Below are positions 8,886 to 18,170 of a stretch of DNA of 64,000 nt, one piece after another (the stretch's first letter is position 1; each line of letters begins with the position of its first letter). Made by a program: the position numbers and the translations under genes. The stretch is from Alteromonadaceae bacterium (GTDB taxonomy: Bacteria; Pseudomonadota; Gammaproteobacteria; Enterobacterales; Alteromonadaceae): positions 186,001 through 250,000 of the forward strand of contig WKFJ01000014.1 of NCBI GenBank assembly GCA_014872785.1. The letters run 5' to 3'. Under the pieces are notes generated by a model. The model had not been told where the DNA came from and searched no databases. It saw only the letters and a list, made by a program, of their open reading frames with translations.

Positions 8886-9317
8886 ATGAATACACCTGAA
8901 TATTTTATGCTTAAGGCTCTGGAGGTATCGCGAAATGCCTTGCCTGAATGCCAACCTAATCCGCCTGTTGGCTGTGTTTTGGTGAAAGATAACCAAATTG
9001 TATCTGTTGGCTGCACCCAGCAAATTGGTGGCAATCACGCAGAAATCGAAGCATTAAACAGTTACCAAGGCTCGCTATTCGATGTATCCGCGTTTGTCAC
9101 TTTAGAACCTTGTGCTTTTGTTGGTAGAACACCGTCATGTGCAAAGACACTCGCCAATTCTGGCATTAAAAAGGTATACGTGGCTATTGAAGACCCAGAC
9201 TCTCGAAATAGTGGCAAGGGTATTGAGATATTGCGCGGTGCCGGTGTTAGCGTTACTTTAGGTCTATGCGAAGATAAAGTTCAGCAATTTTTATCTCCCT
9301 ATTTAGGTCTATCTTAA
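8886..9317 (+). CDS. RibD-type deaminase domain protein
   Basis: A 143-residue zinc deaminase of the RibD/cytidine-deaminase fold. It shows PNPPVGCVLVKD, the zinc motif HAEIEAL and the second zinc motif TLEPCAFVGRTPSC, the form characteristic of the pyrimidine deaminase half of RibD. In riboflavin synthesis that half deaminates diaminohydroxyphosphoribosylaminopyrimidine. Bacterial RibD is usually ~360 residues with a C-terminal reductase; here the protein ends after the deaminase. No other riboflavin genes are near. It may be a stand-alone deaminase with another substrate. Confidence 0.78.
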   Translation: MNTPEYFMLKALEVSRNALPECQPNPPVGCVLVKDNQIVSVGCTQQIGGNHAEIEALNSYQGSLFDVSAFVTLEPCAFVGRTPSCAKTLANSGIKKVYVAIEDPDSRNSGKGIEILRGAGVSVTLGLCEDKVQQFLSPYLGLS

Positions 9318-9466
9318 ATAAGGTGTGAGATAAACCGCTCGAACAAAGCCGGTTATTCGTTGGTGCTTTTGTTGTCGTTGTTAAGGTTTCCATAAATTAA
9401 TCCGTTCCAAAATCGACCCTTTCAGGAGCATTTTTTGACATGAAAGGTGCTATAAAGAGTAAATAA

Positions 9467-10087
9467 ATGGCCTTTGAAACGCCGGACATCATTGAGTTTA
9501 CACGGGTATATTTAGCCGTCTTTTATTCTATGGTTGCAGCATTTTATACGGTCAGGATATTTCTAATGAAGCGAGAAACATCGAAAGAGCTCGTGTTTCC
9601 CGGAACTCGTTTCAGTTGCACCTGGTGGAATCACATGGCATTTCGTTTTTTCCGTGTCGCCATTTGGATGGTGTGTTTGATTAGAGTCTTTTTCCCAAAA
9701 TTAGATGATTATCTAGGCATCATTACGCCTCTTGAGCAAGCAGGAGTCATCATAACCGGTGTTGTGTTGTTGACCTTTGGCTTTATTGCTATTGTGGCTG
9801 TGCACTTTCGATTTGGCAATCAGTGGCGTTCAGGCATTGATCCTAGAGGCCCTAAGAACATAATCGAAAATGGACTATACCAATATTCACGCAACCCCAT
9901 GTTTTGCTTTGTGGCTACTGCTCAATTAGGGTTTTTTCTCGCGATTCCTTCGGTGTTCTCATTTGTTTGTTTAGTTATAGGCGTGCTGACATTAAATAGA
10001 CAAGCTAAAGCTGAGGAAGTCCATTTACTGGAGCGTTTCGCCACTGAATACGCTATTTATAAAAGTAAGGTTAGGCGCTGGGTATAG
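9467..10087 (+). CDS. Isoprenylcysteine methyltransferase-like membrane protein
   Basis: A 206-residue membrane protein with about five hydrophobic segments. The C-terminal part matches the ICMT/PEMT methyltransferase superfamily: GLYQYSRNPMF, then a hydrophobic hairpin, then RQAKAEEVHLLERFATEYAIY and a final RRWV. In that superfamily these residues bind S-adenosylmethionine and methylate lipids or prenyl-cysteine; bacterial members mostly have unknown substrates. A stop 114 bases before the convergent TonB receptor gene ends the unit. Confidence 0.72.
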   Translation: MAFETPDIIEFTRVYLAVFYSMVAAFYTVRIFLMKRETSKELVFPGTRFSCTWWNHMAFRFFRVAIWMVCLIRVFFPKLDDYLGIITPLEQAGVIITGVVLLTFGFIAIVAVHFRFGNQWRSGIDPRGPKNIIENGLYQYSRNPMFCFVATAQLGFFLAIPSVFSFVCLVIGVLTLNRQAKAEEVHLLERFATEYAIYKSKVRRWV

Positions 10088-10201
10088 TGAACGTGTCACA
10101 GCACCAGCGCATTCAATAAGGGGCAACCGTTTTACACTGCATCTAGCAAGTGTCCCCAACCGATGAGTCCCCCTTATTAAGCTTTGGTTCTAATCAAACA
10201 A

Positions 10202-12181
10202 CTAGTGGCCAAATCGATAACGCAATCCCGCATTGATAGTAAAGCCATCGTTTCGTGACCAAATGTCGGTTGTCCAACGACCGCTAGCGGCTTGTTGTGG
10301 TAACAACAACGACTCTTCTTTGGTTTGACGCACATTCAGAAGGTTTTCTGCATTGATAAACCAACTAAAGCGTCCGATGGTGATCTGTCCAAGTAATCCA
10401 AGGTGCCAGTATGCATCGCTTTTATCCCTGAACGGGTTGTTTTCCAAATGTTGTGTACCTTTGTAATAGGCTTCAAACCCAACTAAATGACTACCGTGTT
10501 CTTCCCACATAACCACAAGTCCCGCCGAGTGTTGAGGTGTTAGGGGGAGGGGCACTCTATCTATTGCTGTGGGGCTTGCTTTGCTAGCATCGGTGTATAA
10601 ATAACTTCCGGTAAATTTGATATCTCTCCAGCGATAACGCAACAATAGCTCTGCACCTGATATTTGAGTTTCACCCTCAAGATTTTGCAACTCCAGTGTT
10701 TTTCCCGTTTCCACATTACTGCCTGAAAGTTCAACCAACTGTGTTGCCTTCTCAATATCAGATGCGAAGAGCGTCATGCTAGTTTCCATACTTCCTGCGA
10801 TGTAACTGATATCAATTGAGCCAGTTGTTGCACGTTCTGCTTCTAAGTTATCCAGAGGCACCAGTGGCGCTAAACCGACTTCATCTATATCTTCAACAAA
10901 AGGTGTTGGCGCATAGTAGCCTTGCCCAAATGCGGCTCTTACTACCAGATTATCCGGGTTATATAACAAAGAAATTCTGGGACTAATTTGCGTTCCGTAT
11001 TGATTATGCCAATCTGCCCGGGCACTAAGTGATGTAGAAATGGCCTCATTTACTTGATAATCCAATTGAGAAAATAACCCTGGCACTTCAAAGTTATAGT
11101 CGAATTTGGAAAAAGTCATCGAATCAAAATGTTCTGCTTGATATGCGGCACCCACTAACCAAGCCCCATGTTCTGAATATCCAGAAAGACTGGTTTCGAA
11201 TAGCAGACTATCGTGTTTGTCGTCATCGAAACTATCGCCAAATTGGTGTTCGTGTTGCTGATTCATGGCAGAGCCACGCATGTTTAAGCCAACGACATCG
11301 CCTAAGGGTTTATCGTATATTAATCCAATGTCGGTTCTTGATGTTTTTAGGTTTTGCTTAAAGCGATTGCCGTCAACTAGCCTTGCATCATTAATCGTTC
11401 CGCCTTCTCTATTTTCCTGCATCGCGCCTGCTGTGACATAAAGACTAGCACCGCTATCATCTTGCCAGTACAGTCGTGGCCTCATGCTGCCTCGTGAGTA
11501 ACCCGCCATATCAGCCCAACCGTCATTGTCTAAGTCTTGTACTTGCTGATGATGTGCGCCTGCGGTGAGCGATACACTCATCGTGTCGTCAATAGGGGAA
11601 GCAAAATAGGAAGTCACATCCTGCCCATTCTTGCTTGTTAAATTGACTAGAACTTCTCCTTCATATTCATCAGAAGGTGTTTTAGAAATGAGATTAATTA
11701 CGCCTCCAAGTGCGGAGCCTCCATACAGAGAAGACGCAGCACCCTTGATAATTTCAACATTGGCTAAATCAGTAGGTGGAATCTGCAGGAGTCCAATTGA
11801 AGGTGATTGACCACCGTATAATGGTAATCCATCACTTAAAAGTTGAGTGTAGCGCCCAAATAAGCCTTGAAGTCTAATGCTAGCACTGCCCAGTGATGGC
11901 GACGTAGTTTGCACTCTAACGCCGCCCGTTTCCGCTACCAGCATAGAAATATTGCCCGGCCGCATGAGTGCCTTCTCTTGTATTTCTTCGCCATTGATTA
12001 TTTCTGTTCTGGTTGCCGATTCGGTTACAATTCGGCCTAAACGTGAGGCGCTGACCAGAACGCGCTCAATGTTTTTTTCGTGATGTTTTTCGTCGTGATG
12101 ATGGTGGTCTTCGTCACCAGCAAAGGTGAACGTAGGAAGTAACAGTACTGATGCCGCTAGCATAGTTGTTTGACGTAGCAT
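10202..12181 (-). CDS. TonB-dependent receptor with His-rich N-terminus
   Basis: A 659-residue outer-membrane receptor. A signal peptide ends at TFAGD, followed at once by a metal-binding-looking tract DEDHHHHDEKHHEKN, then the TonB box region (IERVLVSASR), the plug domain (residues ~50-170, with LLSDGLPLYGGQSPSIGLLQ and IIKGAASSLYGGSALGGVIN) and a 22-strand type beta-barrel ending in a terminal aromatic-like LRYRFGH. Receptors with His-rich N-termini often take up or sense zinc or copper complexes. The gene just upstream encodes a Cys/His-rich secreted protein, supporting a metal role. The exact ligand is not known. Confidence 0.88.
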   Translation of the reverse strand: MLRQTTMLAASVLLLPTFTFAGDEDHHHHDEKHHEKNIERVLVSASRLGRIVTESATRTEIINGEEIQEKALMRPGNISMLVAETGGVRVQTTSPSLGSASIRLQGLFGRYTQLLSDGLPLYGGQSPSIGLLQIPPTDLANVEIIKGAASSLYGGSALGGVINLISKTPSDEYEGEVLVNLTSKNGQDVTSYFASPIDDTMSVSLTAGAHHQQVQDLDNDGWADMAGYSRGSMRPRLYWQDDSGASLYVTAGAMQENREGGTINDARLVDGNRFKQNLKTSRTDIGLIYDKPLGDVVGLNMRGSAMNQQHEHQFGDSFDDDKHDSLLFETSLSGYSEHGAWLVGAAYQAEHFDSMTFSKFDYNFEVPGLFSQLDYQVNEAISTSLSARADWHNQYGTQISPRISLLYNPDNLVVRAAFGQGYYAPTPFVEDIDEVGLAPLVPLDNLEAERATTGSIDISYIAGSMETSMTLFASDIEKATQLVELSGSNVETGKTLELQNLEGETQISGAELLLRYRWRDIKFTGSYLYTDASKASPTAIDRVPLPLTPQHSAGLVVMWEEHGSHLVGFEAYYKGTQHLENNPFRDKSDAYWHLGLLGQITIGRFSWFINAENLLNVRQTKEESLLLPQQAASGRWTTDIWSRNDGFTINAGLRYRFGH

Positions 12182-12252
12182 TTTTACCTCGTTAATGCCA
12201 AGAAACGCGCGTAAAGAAGCGTTTTCTTAAAGTAAATTTTGATTCATATAGC

Positions 12253-12266
12253 GGTGCAATTGCACC
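12253..12266. promoter_or_regulatory. Perfect 14-bp palindrome in the TonB receptor leader
   Basis: GGTGCAATTGCACC is its own reverse complement and lies between the stop of the Cys-rich gene (12273) and the start of the TonB receptor (12181). It has no T run, so it is more likely an operator or a processing hairpin than a terminator. Confidence 0.4.
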
Positions 12267-12272
12267 AAGGTG

Positions 12273-12644
12273 TTAAGAGGTAAAGATGGGTGGTCTAAAG
12301 GGATGATTCACCAATGGTCTAGTGTTGCCAAATGGTTCTTCATACATTGCATGACTAGTAAAAACATAGTGTGGCAAGTTAGGCGCAGACGCCAACACCA
12401 TGTTTGCGGAGCAAAGGCTTCCCGCACAGACGCAATTTTCTGCACAACACTCAACGTCGCAACAGGCGCCTTCTGCCCCTGCATTATGTTCATCCGTGTG
12501 CTGCATTTCGGTATGTGCCGAATTTGTTGCCTGTGAAACGGCTGAATCATCGCAAGGATTAATAGATGCCGACACCTGTACCTGCCCAAAAGAAAGGGAA
12601 AATACTAAAAAGATAAAGAAAATTCTAAACGGCTTTTTATACAT
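12273..12644 (-). CDS. Small secreted Cys/His-rich protein
   Basis: From the ATG at 12644 this is a 123-residue protein with a signal peptide (MYKKPFRIFFIFLVFSLSFG...). The mature part holds HTEMQHTDEHNAG and a cysteine cluster CCDVECCAENCVCAGSLC, both suited to binding soft metals such as copper. It resembles CopL/DUF2946-type small proteins found beside copper receptors, but I cannot place it firmly. The frame is open further up to 12821, but that extension is not protein-like. It stands 91 bases before the His-rich TonB receptor on the same strand, so the two are probably co-transcribed. Confidence 0.65.
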   Translation of the reverse strand: MYKKPFRIFFIFLVFSLSFGQVQVSASINPCDDSAVSQATNSAHTEMQHTDEHNAGAEGACCDVECCAENCVCAGSLCSANMVLASAPNLPHYVFTSHAMYEEPFGNTRPLVNHPFRPPIFTS

Positions 12645-12959
12645 CAAATTCAATACCAACGGGCGTAATGTATTCACTTTGAGCGAAAAAGTAAATCTCG
12701 CGGTGTAAAAATGGTGACAATCCACTAACCGGCGGTCAGTACATCGAATGTAGTCACAAGTACCAAAACACTTACAGAGTTGTTTTAAATTTATTAGTCC
12801 GCTGTATTCAGCAAATAGCATACTTAGGGCCGTAATCTGTGTTTTTTAATATTGGCTGATACATCAATTCACCCAAGACTGGCAAGCTTCATTGTTTTGT
12901 TGGAAGTACAGTGCTCGTTGTCTATACTCATTGGCTTCATTTAACACGAGCGAAATTTA
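12645..12959. other. Intergenic region without a recognised gene
   Basis: This 315-base gap lies between the divergent Cys-rich gene and the membrane protein gene at 12960. It must contain the promoter of the metal-related pair. I looked for Zur, Fur and CueR-type palindromes and saw no convincing one. Confidence 0.5.
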
Positions 12960-13484
12960 ATGTTTCAACTAAGTGATTTTCAGTTTCAAGCCATTGCATT
13001 TGTTCTGGAGTTTATCGGGTTGAGTCTAGCGTTTATCGAGGTGCGGTTACCCGGAACTGCTCAGAAAATCGCTCGTTTTTTAGCAAAGCTGGCGTCACCC
13101 ATTCAGGAGCTACGCAAAGCAAAAGAGAGTGGTTCAAATGCCTATGAAAGCCTCGCTGGTGGTCTTGGTAAGTTATTGAATACGGTACTTACACTAGGCA
13201 CTATCCCGCTTGTTATTTTATTTGTATTTAATGCCATTGAAGCCGCTAGTGCGGGGACGTTAACTGTATGTTGGTTAGTGCCGCAGTTTATTTCATTTAT
13301 CATTCAGATTGTTGTGGTTACTCTGTGCCTAATTCTGCTCAGCATAATCCTTTATTTCACCGTGGCGGGTGGTTCAGATTTTGCGACTCGATTTGTAGAG
13401 GGGAGGGCAGTTGGTACCTTGGGTATTATGCTGGCAACCATTGGCGTAATGATGGAGTTGTATCAATTAGTCACTGTTATCTAG
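12960..13484 (+). CDS. Membrane protein, unknown
   Basis: A 174-residue protein with four hydrophobic segments (about residues 10-27, 75-93, 105-132 and 150-170). Between the first two is a basic amphipathic loop (LPGTAQKIARFLAKLASPIQ, then ELRKAKESGS). I do not recognise the family. It faces the TMEM175-like gene and seems to be a single-gene unit. The start ATG follows a weak GAGCGAAATTTA leader. Confidence 0.6.
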   Translation: MFQLSDFQFQAIAFVLEFIGLSLAFIEVRLPGTAQKIARFLAKLASPIQELRKAKESGSNAYESLAGGLGKLLNTVLTLGTIPLVILFVFNAIEAASAGTLTVCWLVPQFISFIIQIVVVTLCLILLSIILYFTVAGGSDFATRFVEGRAVGTLGIMLATIGVMMELYQLVTVI

Positions 13485-13600
13485 TTTTATTCTAGAGCGT
13501 AACAGAAACACAGAGTAAACGCTGGGTAAACCAAGCGCTTAGTCAATAACTACACCATAGGCCAAGTGTTTAAGTTATCTTTCGCCAGTGGTTATTACTT

Positions 13601-14263
13601 TTACTGTTGAATAGATTTTCGCAAGTGCAGCCGTCTCAATTTTACTAGGGGCGTGACAACTGCAAATGCGACATAGAAGTAAGCCGCCGCTTTTGTCCAG
13701 AATACTCCGCTTGTCGATACAGCAATAATGACGGAGCCTAATGGCAGCACTGCATTCACTAGCCAAATTTGAATGCTCGACGTCAGATCGAATTTTTCTG
13801 ATTCCGAAAGACCGATCTGCTCTGACAGTCTCAAGGCATGCCAGTTTAATGCGGCAATAATGGCTGAAAGTGAGCTAAATGCGAGCCCAAATACCACCAA
13901 AAGGCCGCTTAAGGCATCAACGCTATCCAGTGCAAATACTGAATAAGAGTCTATTCCAGGGATAAAGTTAAAAGCCCCCGAGTAAATTGCTTTTAAGGGG
14001 TAAACGAATATAAGCACAACAAAAATGAGTAGCAATGACAATACGGTAGAAACACCATCGTCTAAACCAAACCTGCGGCTCCATAGGTGATGTGCGTACC
14101 AAAAAAAGCCAATGCTAGCGAAACACAGCGCGAAGGAGGGCACTTGTTGCATTGCCATTAGAAACTCTTGATAGTTTGACGGGATGTTATCTCCTCCGCC
14201 TATCACAAGCAGTGTTACGGCAAAGGCAAACGCGGCATCAACAAATGACTCTAAGCGAGTCAT
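13601..14263 (-). CDS. TMEM175/DUF1211 family membrane protein
   Basis: A 220-residue protein with six membrane segments. The N-terminal MTRLESFVDAAFAFAVTLLV is the signature of the TMEM175 family (usually R..xFSDAVFAIAITLL), which in studied members forms potassium-selective channels, with the first-helix hydrophobic residues lining the pore. Here the second FSD position is FVD. Bacterial TMEM175 proteins are often ~200 residues, one repeat, consistent with this length. No partner gene is evident. Confidence 0.75.
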   Translation of the reverse strand: MTRLESFVDAAFAFAVTLLVIGGGDNIPSNYQEFLMAMQQVPSFALCFASIGFFWYAHHLWSRRFGLDDGVSTVLSLLLIFVVLIFVYPLKAIYSGAFNFIPGIDSYSVFALDSVDALSGLLVVFGLAFSSLSAIIAALNWHALRLSEQIGLSESEKFDLTSSIQIWLVNAVLPLGSVIIAVSTSGVFWTKAAAYFYVAFAVVTPLVKLRRLHLRKSIQQ

Positions 14264-14431
14264 TTCTGAGCCTCTATTCTTAAAACCGTCGGATGTTGCA
14301 ACGTCTTTTAGCTTATCTATGTTCCTTCTCCATTCTAGCCAGCTTAATTACCCGAGTTCAGAGTATTAATGAATAATGTAAAGTCGGCAACGGTTTGTCT
14401 TGTTAAAACTAAAACCTTTTATGTACTGGCA

Positions 14432-15292
14432 TCATCGAGTCAATGAGGAGTATTCACGTACACCTTTCTTCCAATAAACAATAGCCACAGCTGTTACAAC
14501 TAGGGCTAATATGGCTCCGAACTCATCGATATAGTAGTGAGAGTTATCATTAGTAATCGTGATAGGAGTAAAGACTTTTTGAATGAATACATTTGAAGCT
14601 CCGTGGTACATAACTGCAGTCCAGACACTGCCTGTTTTTAGCCTTATATATGCCATGATGGTGCTAGATGAGATGATGAATAATGTGAAGAAAAAGAGCT
14701 GATAGTAAATCGAAGTACCATCGTTTCCATACAACCCTAATAAGATCAATGGCCAATGAAATAGCGCCCAAACTGACCCGCTAATCAATGCTACCCCAGT
14801 AAATGAGGTCACTTTCGATAACTCCGGAACCAGTAAGCCTCTCCACCCAATTTCTTCTCCAAGAATGGATGGAACTGACATTAAAAACACAACCGTACTA
14901 GTTAACAGGAAGTGAAATATAAATATTTTGAGGTCAGTCCATTCACTTAAGTTGTAACTCTGTTTTTTATCCGCTAAAAATTCGCTGTTATACAGCTCGC
15001 CTCCGCCGATTAGCCAAATCAGTATATAAGCCGCTAAAACTATGAAAAAAGGTATGAGATAACTTTGTTGTTGTATCTTCCAGCTGCCCCACGTCCAACC
15101 TAGCTCATTAATATGCTTTTTTCGAACAAGGCAAGTCACCAAAGTCGCGGCACCAACCGATAGCATCAGTGGCGTAGCTTGACCCATTCTAAATATCATC
15201 CAATAACCCAATAGGTAAAAAACCGTAACTAGCGCTATAAAAACAGCAATAGTTAAATAAGCATTTTTTATTTTACTCATGCTATTTTTCAT
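14432..15292 (-). CDS. CPBP-family intramembrane metalloprotease-like protein
   Basis: About 286 residues with eight hydrophobic segments. The CPBP/Abi motifs are present: GEEIGWRGLLVPEL (EExxxR, motif 1), ALFHWPLILLG (FxxxH) and AVMYHGASNVFI (HxxxN). The family includes Rce1 CAAX proteases and bacteriocin-immunity proteins. ATG at 15292 has AAGGGT eight bases upstream and overlaps the MarR gene end by 11 bases; 15280 and 15322 are alternative starts. The overlap shows co-transcription with the MarR regulator, which may control it. Confidence 0.8.
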   Translation of the reverse strand: MKNSMSKIKNAYLTIAVFIALVTVFYLLGYWMIFRMGQATPLMLSVGAATLVTCLVRKKHINELGWTWGSWKIQQQSYLIPFFIVLAAYILIWLIGGGELYNSEFLADKKQSYNLSEWTDLKIFIFHFLLTSTVVFLMSVPSILGEEIGWRGLLVPELSKVTSFTGVALISGSVWALFHWPLILLGLYGNDGTSIYYQLFFFTLFIISSSTIMAYIRLKTGSVWTAVMYHGASNVFIQKVFTPITITNDNSHYYIDEFGAILALVVTAVAIVYWKKGVREYSSLTR

Positions 15293-15818
15293 CCTTTTTA
15301 CCCTTAGTGATCCTTTTTTCATAGGGAATTAGGTTGTCTGGAAATCGTTCACTAAAAGTTTTTTTGGAAAGGGCAGCTATTGCCGAATTCATCACCAATT
15401 GAATATCAAATCCAATTTCATCTGATAAATCCTTAAATGCGTGGGCGGCATCAAGACAATATAATTCTAAAATTTTAGACTTATCTTTCCCCTTGGAAGT
15501 TAAGTGATAAATGGTTCTTCGTTTATCGTTGGCGTCAGGTACTCCCTGAATTAACTCAAGCTTCAGCAACATTTTAATACGTTGAGAAGTCAATTGATGT
15601 GACAGGTTTAGCCCTTTAGATATCTCCATAATGGATGCGCTTTTAACACGAGAAAGCAGCAATAGTGTTGATGAAGACCAAACCGGAAACCCTAATTCTT
15701 TTTCTAAGTAAAGCTCTTCAGATTGGCTTTGGATTAGGCAATGCAAATCAAAAATAGATTTTGCTAAAAAGGCATAGTTTGATTTTATTTCTCGGCTAAA
15801 TCGTGTGGCGTCGTCCAT
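15282..15818 (-). CDS. MarR-family transcriptional regulator
   Basis: A 178-residue winged-helix regulator. The DNA-binding part is around residues 45-110: LGFPVWSSSTLLLLSRVKSA, then MEISKGLNLSHQLTSQRIKM as recognition helix region, then the wing GVPDANDKRRTIYHLTSKGK. MarR proteins bind DNA as dimers and respond to small phenolic or other ligands. It is the first gene of a two-gene unit with the CPBP protein. Upstream, at 15858-15885, the strings gcgcaagtgcttgcg and attaattgg are short palindromic features that could be its operator. Confidence 0.82.
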   Translation of the reverse strand: MDDATRFSREIKSNYAFLAKSIFDLHCLIQSQSEELYLEKELGFPVWSSSTLLLLSRVKSASIMEISKGLNLSHQLTSQRIKMLLKLELIQGVPDANDKRRTIYHLTSKGKDKSKILELYCLDAAHAFKDLSDEIGFDIQLVMNSAIAALSKKTFSERFPDNLIPYEKRITKGKKDEK

Positions 15819-15854
15819 AAAATCTGGGCTCCTTGTTGATTTTTATTATTCGCA

Positions 15855-15878
15855 ATTAATTGCGCAAGTGCTTGCGAA
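15855..15878. promoter_or_regulatory. Possible MarR operator
   Basis: The sequence around 15862-15876 reads CGCAAGTGCTTGCG, an inverted repeat (CGCAAG...CTTGCG) about 45 bases upstream of the MarR start. MarR-type proteins commonly autoregulate from such a site. Assignment is by position only. Confidence 0.4.
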
Positions 15879-16021
15879 TATTAATTGGATTATCAATCAA
15901 GTAATAGAATTCAATTGTAACTGTATGTTGATTTAGGAAGGTAACTCGTTAATTCGTATCAGAAATTGCGCCCATAACGAAGTAATTTCAATTCGTTCTA
16001 GATGCGTCCACACTGAGGTGT

Positions 16022-16049
16022 AGGGCTAGGCTAAGTGCAGCCTAGCCCT
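16022..16049. terminator. Strong 11-bp hairpin downstream of the GH16 gene
   Basis: AGGGCTAGGCT and AGCCTAGCCCT pair perfectly around a six-base loop and are followed on the plus strand by TTTTG. It lies 17 bases beyond the GH16 stop. The T run suits plus-strand transcripts better than the GH16 transcript, so it may act in both directions or only as an mRNA-stabilising hairpin. Confidence 0.6.
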
Positions 16050-16065
16050 TTTGTTTGGTTTGCTT

Positions 16066-17928
16066 TCAAGAAAATTTTCGCCGGCGGCGAATTACAGCCA
16101 TACCCATCAGCATAAGCAACATCACCGATGATATTCCACCTCCGCTGCTAGAGCCATTATCGACGGGTGGTGCTGGTGTTGTGGTGGGCTGTGTAATACT
16201 TAACGTTATTGAAGCTGAGGCGGTTAGGGCTGGGCTACCAGTGTCGGTAACTGTAGCGGTGATGATGATTTCTGATGCACTAAGATCACTCGGGTCGAAG
16301 CTTAAGAGGTCACCTTCAGCATTAAAACTCGCTAAGTCAGGTGCACTCCATTCAATGCTGTGGGTATCGTTTGTATTCGTATCAGCAATTGATGCGGTAA
16401 CGGTCACCGTACCTGCGTCTGTTGCCACTGATGTTATTGATGCAGAAGACTGCACTGCGGCGAGTGATACTTCTGGAGCGACATTTTGCTCTTGCGTAGC
16501 TTCTTTACTGAAATAGATATTATCCAGGTAAACCGTGCCGTTGCCGGTCATTTTTAACTGAAACACATTCTCTAAATCAGGTTGTGTGTAGACAGATAGC
16601 GGGATCTTTACTGATTGCCAAGATTGCAGGTTAACATCGACACTGTAGGCATTTTCACGTGGGCCTGGACTAATCACATATACGTCTAAACTCGTCGCGT
16701 TGTGAGTCCAATAGTCGACATGCAAAAAGTCCATATCACTGACATCTTGAATATTGTTTTCGAAGTCTGTCCCTTGATAGTTAAAGTTTGCGTATTTTAA
16801 GGTTTTATTGCCGTCAATGAAGACTTCCTCTACCTGCGTCGCCTGTCCCCAATTGGGGTTATAGTTGACGCTTGTAATATTGCTGTAGGTGTCGCTGAAA
16901 ATTGAAATGACATTTTCAAATGGCGCTTCTGGGGTAGGCGCTGCCGTCAAAGGCTCGGTAACTATCTCGCAGCCCACTTGGTCAACAGTTACTCCACTTG
17001 GGGTATTTGGGCATTGGTCATTACCATTACTGACGCCATCGTTATCATCATCGGTAATGACTGGTGTGCTCTCGTTACACATCGTCCAATCGTTTGTATC
17101 GGTTTTTTCGCAATGTGCAACATAGTCAACTTCCATTACTGCACTGTCTAGAGTCGGATCGATCGTGCCACCCAAATTACCGCCCATTGCCACGTTGATG
17201 AGTACGAACATAGGCTCTTGGTATTGGCTACAGTTTGACAGGTCGTGCTCCGCAACAACTTGCTCATTCATAAAGAATTGAATGTTATCGGCGTCCCATT
17301 CAATTGCATAGGTTGCCCACTCGTTCACATCTGGTGCGCCGCCCGGGTAGTTAATGCGTTGTTCCGCACCACAGTTGCCCGTGTTAAAAAAGTTAGTGAT
17401 GTAACGGTCGCCGTTATTGCCATACCACTCCCAAATATCAATTTCACCGGCACCTGGGTTTGGCCAAGGGATGTTGTCATTGTCTCCCGCGACAGGTTGC
17501 TCGTTAATTCGATTTTCGAGCATCCAAAAGGCTGGCCAGGTGCCACCGCGTAATTCTAAAAATCGAATACGCGCCTCAACTCTGCCATACAGGAATTCGC
17601 CTTTGTCTTTGCTGTTAAGTCGCCCAGAAGTCCATTCTCGTTGTTGATTGCCAAGGCCGGTACATGCGACTTGTCCTTTACGAGCGATAATTTTTAGAGT
17701 GCCGTTGGAAACTTCATAATTTCGATTTTCAGTTTCATCATCATCGGTGTAACACTGCACTTCGTTGTTATAGTTGGCTTGTGTTTGGGCTGTCCACTTG
17801 TTGAAGTCGACGCGGTCGCCTGCAAATTTATCTATCCAGGTAACTTCCCAACCGGCGGTTGCGGATAGGCTTGTCAAAATAAGTAAAAGAACAACGACGG
17901 GGGCAATAACGCGGAACGAGGGTTTCAT
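16066..17928 (-). CDS. GH16 endo-beta-glucanase (laminarinase type), GlyGly-CTERM
   Basis: From the ATG at 17928 this is 620 residues. Order: signal peptide (residues 1-25), GH16 catalytic domain (~26-270) with the EIDIWE catalytic motif at about 162-167 and preceding WPAFWML, a thrombospondin-type-3 calcium linker (DDDNDGVSNGNDQCPNTPSG), a beta-sandwich domain resembling carbohydrate-binding ExoP-type modules (~340-480), a cadherin/Ig-like segment, then GSSSGGG, one hydrophobic helix and RRRRK. That tail is of the GlyGly-CTERM sorting type. GH16 members of this form cut beta-1,3- or mixed-linked glucans. Substrate choice cannot be settled here. Confidence 0.88.
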   Translation of the reverse strand: MKPSFRVIAPVVVLLLILTSLSATAGWEVTWIDKFAGDRVDFNKWTAQTQANYNNEVQCYTDDDETENRNYEVSNGTLKIIARKGQVACTGLGNQQREWTSGRLNSKDKGEFLYGRVEARIRFLELRGGTWPAFWMLENRINEQPVAGDNDNIPWPNPGAGEIDIWEWYGNNGDRYITNFFNTGNCGAEQRINYPGGAPDVNEWATYAIEWDADNIQFFMNEQVVAEHDLSNCSQYQEPMFVLINVAMGGNLGGTIDPTLDSAVMEVDYVAHCEKTDTNDWTMCNESTPVITDDDNDGVSNGNDQCPNTPSGVTVDQVGCEIVTEPLTAAPTPEAPFENVISIFSDTYSNITSVNYNPNWGQATQVEEVFIDGNKTLKYANFNYQGTDFENNIQDVSDMDFLHVDYWTHNATSLDVYVISPGPRENAYSVDVNLQSWQSVKIPLSVYTQPDLENVFQLKMTGNGTVYLDNIYFSKEATQEQNVAPEVSLAAVQSSASITSVATDAGTVTVTASIADTNTNDTHSIEWSAPDLASFNAEGDLLSFDPSDLSASEIIITATVTDTGSPALTASASITLSITQPTTTPAPPVDNGSSSGGGISSVMLLMLMGMAVIRRRRKFS

Positions 17929-18170
17929 GTATGGAATTCGATTTGCTGCAGAAATTAAGGGGCGACAGTAACAACGTCGCTGTTTGCAGCGCAATTGAGA
18001 ATCGGTAGAAAGGGTCTGGCTATCGACTAAAACATTGATTTTATGAAGTTAAGTGAGGAATGCTTAGAGGTTATTCAATCCTTGCTGACCTATTTTCCTT
18101 GCAACCGTTGCTTATCCATTTTTTCTAATAGGCGTTAAACTAATCTCAGCACTCGCCATTCTGGAATTCG

